Part shown: in pieces, positions 59,001 to 64,000 of the stretch
Layout: every line of letters begins with the position of its first letter
How positions within the stretch are numbered: the first letter of the stretch is position 1
Origin: Gymnogyps californianus
Lineage: Eukaryota; Chordata; Aves; Accipitriformes; Cathartidae
Length of the DNA: 64,000 nt
Direction: 5' to 3'
Assembly: GCF_018139145.2 (NCBI RefSeq)
Contig: NW_026114290.1
Span: 310,001-374,000 of the forward strand
Notes under the pieces: model-generated
Seen by the model: only the letters and a program-made list of their open reading frames with translations
Database searches by the model: none
Told to the model about the DNA's origin: nothing
Translations under genes and position numbers: made by a program

Positions 59001-62000
59001 ACTCCCACATCGGAAATCAGAAAACACTTTGCTCGGGGAATTTTTGCTAAAGATGCTGAGTTACAATGTGCTTCCATCCTTTCCTTTGTATCTTGTATCG
59101 CAGTGCAGGCATGCCCGTAGGTGTCATACACCTCAGGGCATTCAAGAAAAGCATGTGCAAAGGAAAGGCTGGAATGGACTAAATCAAATATGCGTGTCTA
59201 CCCGTCCAGGCCCACAGCTTGTGGCTGGAATCCTTTCAGGGCACTGGCTGCTCTCCCCTATCATTTATTTTAAAAAAAGATGCGTAGAGCTGTAATTCAA
59301 GCTTTGCTTAGACAGCGAGTTTCAGATACTTGGCATCCAGGGCCCTGGAGATGGTCAGTTTTGTAGGTATCTTATAAATGGGTTCCAAGGGAGTTGTATT
59401 TTTCAGTATAAATTTGTTTAATAAATGAACATGCAGACTTCCTATGCCCTTTACAAGAATGACTTAGTTAAGGGAGTGTTTTTCTTAGAAGGAGCAAGAG
59501 CTTTCCTGTTGCTTTGCAACAGAGGAAGGCATGGAAACAAGCATCTGAAGTAATGTGATTACTGTGTTGCTGTGTAATGTGACACACTAGAAACGTGCTT
59601 AAAAGCTCAAGGCTTTAGGAAATTAGTAAAACATCACCAAAAATGATCAGAAGTTCAGGAATTAAGTGAAGAAAAATAGAAAAGACTGTTTCATTTGTAA
59701 TGGAAACCTTGAATGTTATGGGCCAGACTGTGGCCCGAATCTATCGGAATCATTTCAGTTACCCCATGCTTACCGATACACAAAGGGCAAACAGAATCCA
59801 GGCTCTGGTGGTGAAGGCAACGAAAAAACAAATGCTTTTGGCCGCTGACCAGGCAGCTGGGTCTGCCTAGGAAGGACCTCGTGCTTAGACCGGGACTGCA
59901 GGACCAAGGCAGAACAGGAAAGGTTTGCTAGCGATGTGTTCAAGGGGTTTGGTGGGGGAAAGGCCTGTAAAGGAAGGGTTGTGCTGAACATACCTTTCGC
60001 TTGTTTAAAGTGGGGCTGTTGTAATTTTTTTTTCCCCATGACCTCACTCTTGTGGGAGCTGATTCTTGAGAAAAAATGCAAGACTTGCTAATGTGATTCA
60101 GTGTGTTGATGAAGCAGTTGTGGGCATAATGAAAGATCCCTGGAGTGAGCTGAAATCGTCACCAAACTGGGAAAAAGCCATTTTGCTGAGAATTTTGCTT
60201 GACCAAGACTGACCCAAAGGCTAACTCTCTGGACGAAGCCACGTTTTCTTTGAAGGGAGAGATATTGCCTGTCCTTGCTCAGGGAGAGTAGCTGTGTGTC
60301 AGTCCTTGATGCTCTTGTTCAAGATAAAGCTGCAGTTGTGCTGCATCTGCTTATTCTGTAGCTGGAGGCTTTTCTGAATTGGTTTTGTTTTTTCTTTCTA
60401 GACTTAAGCAGAAAGGCATGTTAAATGCTTTTTATGACTCTCCAGCCATAAGCTGCAGGCATCTGACATTAAACCAAATGGAGACACGGGGGAAGTGGGT
60501 TTTCAGAAATAATCCCTATAAAAGCAAAGGTTGAGGCACACGGAGCTTGAGTGCCTGTAAAGTTCCCTGACTTTCCAGCGAGTGCCAGCTAAACAGGGAG
60601 ACTTCATCTTGCTGGGTGCCAGCCAAGATCAGAGGAGTTCAGAGCAAGGCAGCGTGCAGCCTTCTTGCAAACGGAGACTGAGCTGAGGGCTGCCTGCATG
60701 TGGGTCACAGGAAGGGAATTTCCCCCCAGTTTTGTTTTTATTGACAATAGTGCGAAGTGCCAGATGAAATTATCTTTGGGTGAAGATGAGGCTGAGTCCT
60801 GCTTCGTAAACACGGCATCCCGACTTGATTTTAACCTCGCTGTGGCTTCTAATAACGTGACATCATTCAGGGGCCAAGCTATTCTTTCTCTGAACTGCTG
60901 CTTCTGCCTTCAGTGTTGCTTGTCTCTGTGTAGGATAATCTCCTTCTTCCTGTGTGAATTAGGAGGAGCAGCAGCAGAGGGGCCCCTAGACCATCCCGAC
61001 TCCAAACAAAACACCGCTGCAAATAACCCTCTCTTCCCTCCCCTACCCTGTTTTCTCTCCGCTGCTGCAGAACAAATGTTTTTATCTTGGAGAGTGCTGG
61101 AATAGCCAGTAACTGTGCGGAAGGAAGTTAGCCCACCAAAATCCATTTCCAGGATAGTTACCTGGGGAAGGTAAGAGTGTTGTTTTGCCAGGACCCAGAT
61201 GCATTTGAGGGAATATCCCGGCCGTTCCTTCTCAGCTGTTTTTCCATCTTGTCTAACAAGGCAAAGGTGACAAGATCCAGTGTTAGGTTTCGCTGCAGTG
61301 GTCTCCCCGCCTCAATTTAAGGTGTTGTCTACCATATGGAAATGCCTTGATTCTAAGTGTCCAAACGCAGCCAGAGCAAACCTCGGGAAGGTGAAAGGGG
61401 GAGATGAATCTTCCAGGTTCTTTGTGATTTGTTCTGGAGCAATTGATTGTAAATGGTCGCTAACTTGTTGGAGGAAAAGAAAATGCCTGTTGTGGGCAAG
61501 GCTGCAGTGGGCATGGATTTCTTCCCTACCTCTTTGTTGAAAAGTATTCTTTGATGCTGTAGGCTTGCAAACAACAGCTCTGCTCCACCTCAGAGCTGGC
61601 TGCATTTCAGCAGCAGTGGGTGTTATGAAATTCCTGCATTTTTAACGCTGATGTATATGCTGCTTTCCATCGAAAGGTTTGGCTGTTAGCTGAAGTAGTA
61701 AGAACAGTGGTGTCGTTTTGTTGTACTCGAGGGAGTGCCCCTCGCTGAGGGGTTGGGATCTCTGGGCCAGTTGGGACTTGGGAAGTATTAATTTGAGCAA
61801 CTGGTTCTCTGCAGAGATCTGCTGGGGGGGAGACGATGACATGACTCCTTCCAGAAGGTTTTTAACATTCCTGGGATTCCAGGAGAGGGGTCTCAGCAAA
61901 AAAAAAAACCAAAACCAAACCCAATGCTTCAGATTGTCATCCACGGGAACAGTCACAGCTACGAGGCTTAAAGAAAAATATTGGCTTTAGGCTTGTTTGA

Positions 62001-64000
62001 AAATGCAAAATCTACTAAAACAATTAACTTCACTTTGAAAAATAGAAGTGTAGTAAAGGGGAGGCAAACATCTGTTGTCTTTGGAAATGTTTCTCTACCA
62101 GTTCTCTGCTGGGCACCAGAATGCGATCAGATCTGCCGGCTGCATCAAGATCGGGTTACTCAGTGACTCTGCTTGAGCAGCCTTCCTGCCTGGGGGGAGC
62201 AACGCTGCACAACACCCTACGAGCACCTTCTGAACTGGTGGAAACAGGAAAACTCATGGAGCGATGGGAGGGGAAGGGGGGAGACGGAGGGGCTGGACAT
62301 GATGGGGATCTGGTCTCCTTGGGCTTGCCTGTGTTCAGTGTCCAGCACTCAATCCCAGAAGCATCGTTGTTGGAAGATAGCTGAAGATATCTGTAAAGAA
62401 ATCATTACATTGGCTGTAAAAGCTGATGTGAGGTTTTCAGGTGCGCTGACTTTTGGTTTTGCAGGTAGCACCCTGAAAGGGTGAGGCTCTGCTGGGCCCA
62501 AACTCATGTATCATATGGTTAGAGACACAAACTAAATGGGTCTTGGTTCCTTCTAATATCCCCCAAACCTGAAAATAAACAGACTCCCAAACTTCTGTGA
62601 TGCAGAGAAGTAGAGTTAGTTTTTTCTAGACAAAGGGACTAGAAAAATTGCTGTTATTAAGGTCAGGACTTGGAAACCTGAAATATTCTCTCACCTCCAT
62701 ATGCAAGCAGATACCGTCTGTGACAGGCTTACATGAGCCCTGGCCTGATCCAGTCTGACATTTCTTGTCCCCCTTTGTCCCAACTCTGGTGTGCGGGGAC
62801 TGAGTTGCAAAAGCGCTTCTGACCCTTTGTCTGCACTGGGTGCTCCGAACTCGCTGGGTCTGTCTGACGTGCTGAGCTATTGTGGTGGACTGTTGACACT
62901 TCAGTTGAAACCAGTTACGCTGGGCTGTTTTCCTGATTGCTCTGGGTGTTTCTTTATGAAAATGTCTCCTGTAAAGCACTTGCTGAATGCCAGTTTGAAA
63001 CCTTAAAGGAACAAGTAAATCAAAAGTATTTTTAGACTGCTGCCATCCCAAAGTGCACAGCTGCAGAGCACGTGTGGCTTTGTAACTGTTTGAAGCCAGG
63101 GCTGCTGCCAAACGGTTGCTCTGACCTGGGTTCTGCTTCTTGTTCACCAGCATGGAGAGTTGGATCAGTGACTTAAACCCATTGCTGGCAGCAGAAGCAC
63201 TGGAGCAGACCAAAGGGTGGGCTGGGGAAATGGGGGGAGCTGTTTTATTGCAGCTTGGACTTGGGTCTCTGTGGTCTTATCCTTTTGGTTACATTATTAG
63301 TTTAATAACTGCCTCATGGGAAGGTGAAGGATCTGCTCTGTGTCACTTGAGTAAGAGGCTTCAAATTTGAAATGACTTCTTGTAACTATAATATTGTTGT
63401 AAATCTGTCTAGTTGCAGTAAGGACTTCTGGCTCTCTGTGTTAGGACCGGACTTCTTGGTGACTTGGTTGTTCTCTGAGAAAGCAAGCTTGTTAAAACTA
63501 TAGATTCCTCCGCCCCCCCAAGAAAGGACTCTGGGATACCTGTTAGTGCGACTTCTTGCTGCTTCTGAAAATGCGTACGGAAATCTTGTGAAAGGCCCCA
63601 GCACGTGGTACTGTCTTGTGGGTGGCATCGTTGGTCTGAAGGTGCAGAATTTGTGAGCAGGTGGCAATGATAGGTTCTTTCTGGATTTTGTAGCCCTCGG
63701 GAGCTTTCTGGCATGATTTTGGCCTTTGGAGGCTGCAGGACGCAGGGGCAGAGTTTAGGGAGCCTGGAGCCATTGTCAGTTTTTGCAGGACTCGGTAGTT
63801 GCCCCTCTGCTATCTCAGCCTGTCGTATTCATCCATCTTTTCTTCTGCCAGTGTCGCTGCTGCTCTGCCTCCGTTTATTGGCTGCCCTGCTCTGTTAATG
63901 TGTCCTTGGATCTTTGGCCCTATCTCTTTCCCCTTTGTGCTGGGCTCTCTTTGTAAATCTCCTGCCTCTTTTACATAACATTACTTGGCTCTGCCAAGCT
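56076..64000. other. Unassigned region downstream of GMIP
   Basis: 7.9 kb of about average GC sequence with a few A or T runs (e.g. 57589-57602, 61900-61911). No frame shows similarity to a protein I recognise, and there is no CpG island or CR1 tail. The gene 3' of GMIP in human is LPAR2, so this could be spacer, 5' UTR or intron of the next gene, but nothing in the sequence proves it. Open frames here (the longest is 195 codons at 62626-63213, minus strand) look non-coding. Confidence 0.4.

Noticed and set aside
62626..63213. 195-codon minus-strand open frame near the right end
   Set aside because: No recognisable family, no clear splice or promoter context, and the opposite strand is equally open in pieces. 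Conservation analysis would be needed to revive it.
63130..63225. Possible small first exon MESWISDLNPLLAAEALEQT with acceptor-like and donor-like flanks
   Set aside because: The start and a downstream GTGGGC look plausible, but I cannot link it to a known gene or a following exon in the window.

Overview
The window looks like gene-rich vertebrate nuclear DNA, most likely a bird and probably a GC-rich microchromosome resembling chicken chromosome 28. The reasons are multi-exon genes with GT-AG introns, very short introns in the first 27 kb, high CpG content, and CR1 LINE tails ending in the typical ATTCTATGATTCTA-like repeat. Nothing prokaryotic or viral is visible. Gene names come from remembered human proteins; no search was run. 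In the five complete genes each exon was placed by splice sites and phase, and the coding lengths sum to whole codons, apart from one single-base discrepancy in each of two genes.

Layout. A lone first coding exon of EVI5L (+) at 90-238 leads into G-rich repeats and a 500-N gap (1021-1520), then a polypyrimidine repeat. Three genes follow on the minus strand: NIBAN3 (14 coding exons, 11368 down to 2394), PGLS (5 exons, 15262-13747) and SLC27A1/FATP1 (12 coding exons, 26246-16029). A shared CpG-rich intergenic region separates SLC27A1 from the divergent NXNL1 (+, 2 exons, 27204-28603). GMIP (+, 22 coding exons, 32012-54702) fills most of the right half, with a 9.6-kb second intron and a poly(A) signal near 56048. 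I find no gene that I can support from 56.1 to 64 kb.

Functions. PGLS is a cytosolic pentose-phosphate-pathway enzyme. SLC27A1 is a membrane fatty-acid transporter and acyl-CoA synthetase. NXNL1 is the photoreceptor thioredoxin-like factor (RdCVF). NIBAN3 is a PH-domain Niban protein, and GMIP is an F-BAR/C1/RhoGAP regulator of RhoA. The genes do not form a pathway. The block NXNL1-SLC27A1-PGLS-NIBAN3 matches the human 19p13.11 order, while GMIP and EVI5L lie elsewhere on human chromosome 19.

Main points of interest: (1) GMIP carries about 130 extra N-terminal residues, encoded by two exons, that align with the N-terminus of the paralogue ARHGAP29 and are absent from human GMIP; (2) single-base frame disruptions in PGLS exon 1 and SLC27A1 coding exon 8 look like assembly errors but need checking; (3) the EVI5L exon has no downstream exons, which points to sequence hidden in the gap or a misjoin; (4) SLC27A1 has an in-frame upstream ATG adding 29 Arg-rich residues; (5) higher-order minisatellites lie around and inside the 3' part of NIBAN3.
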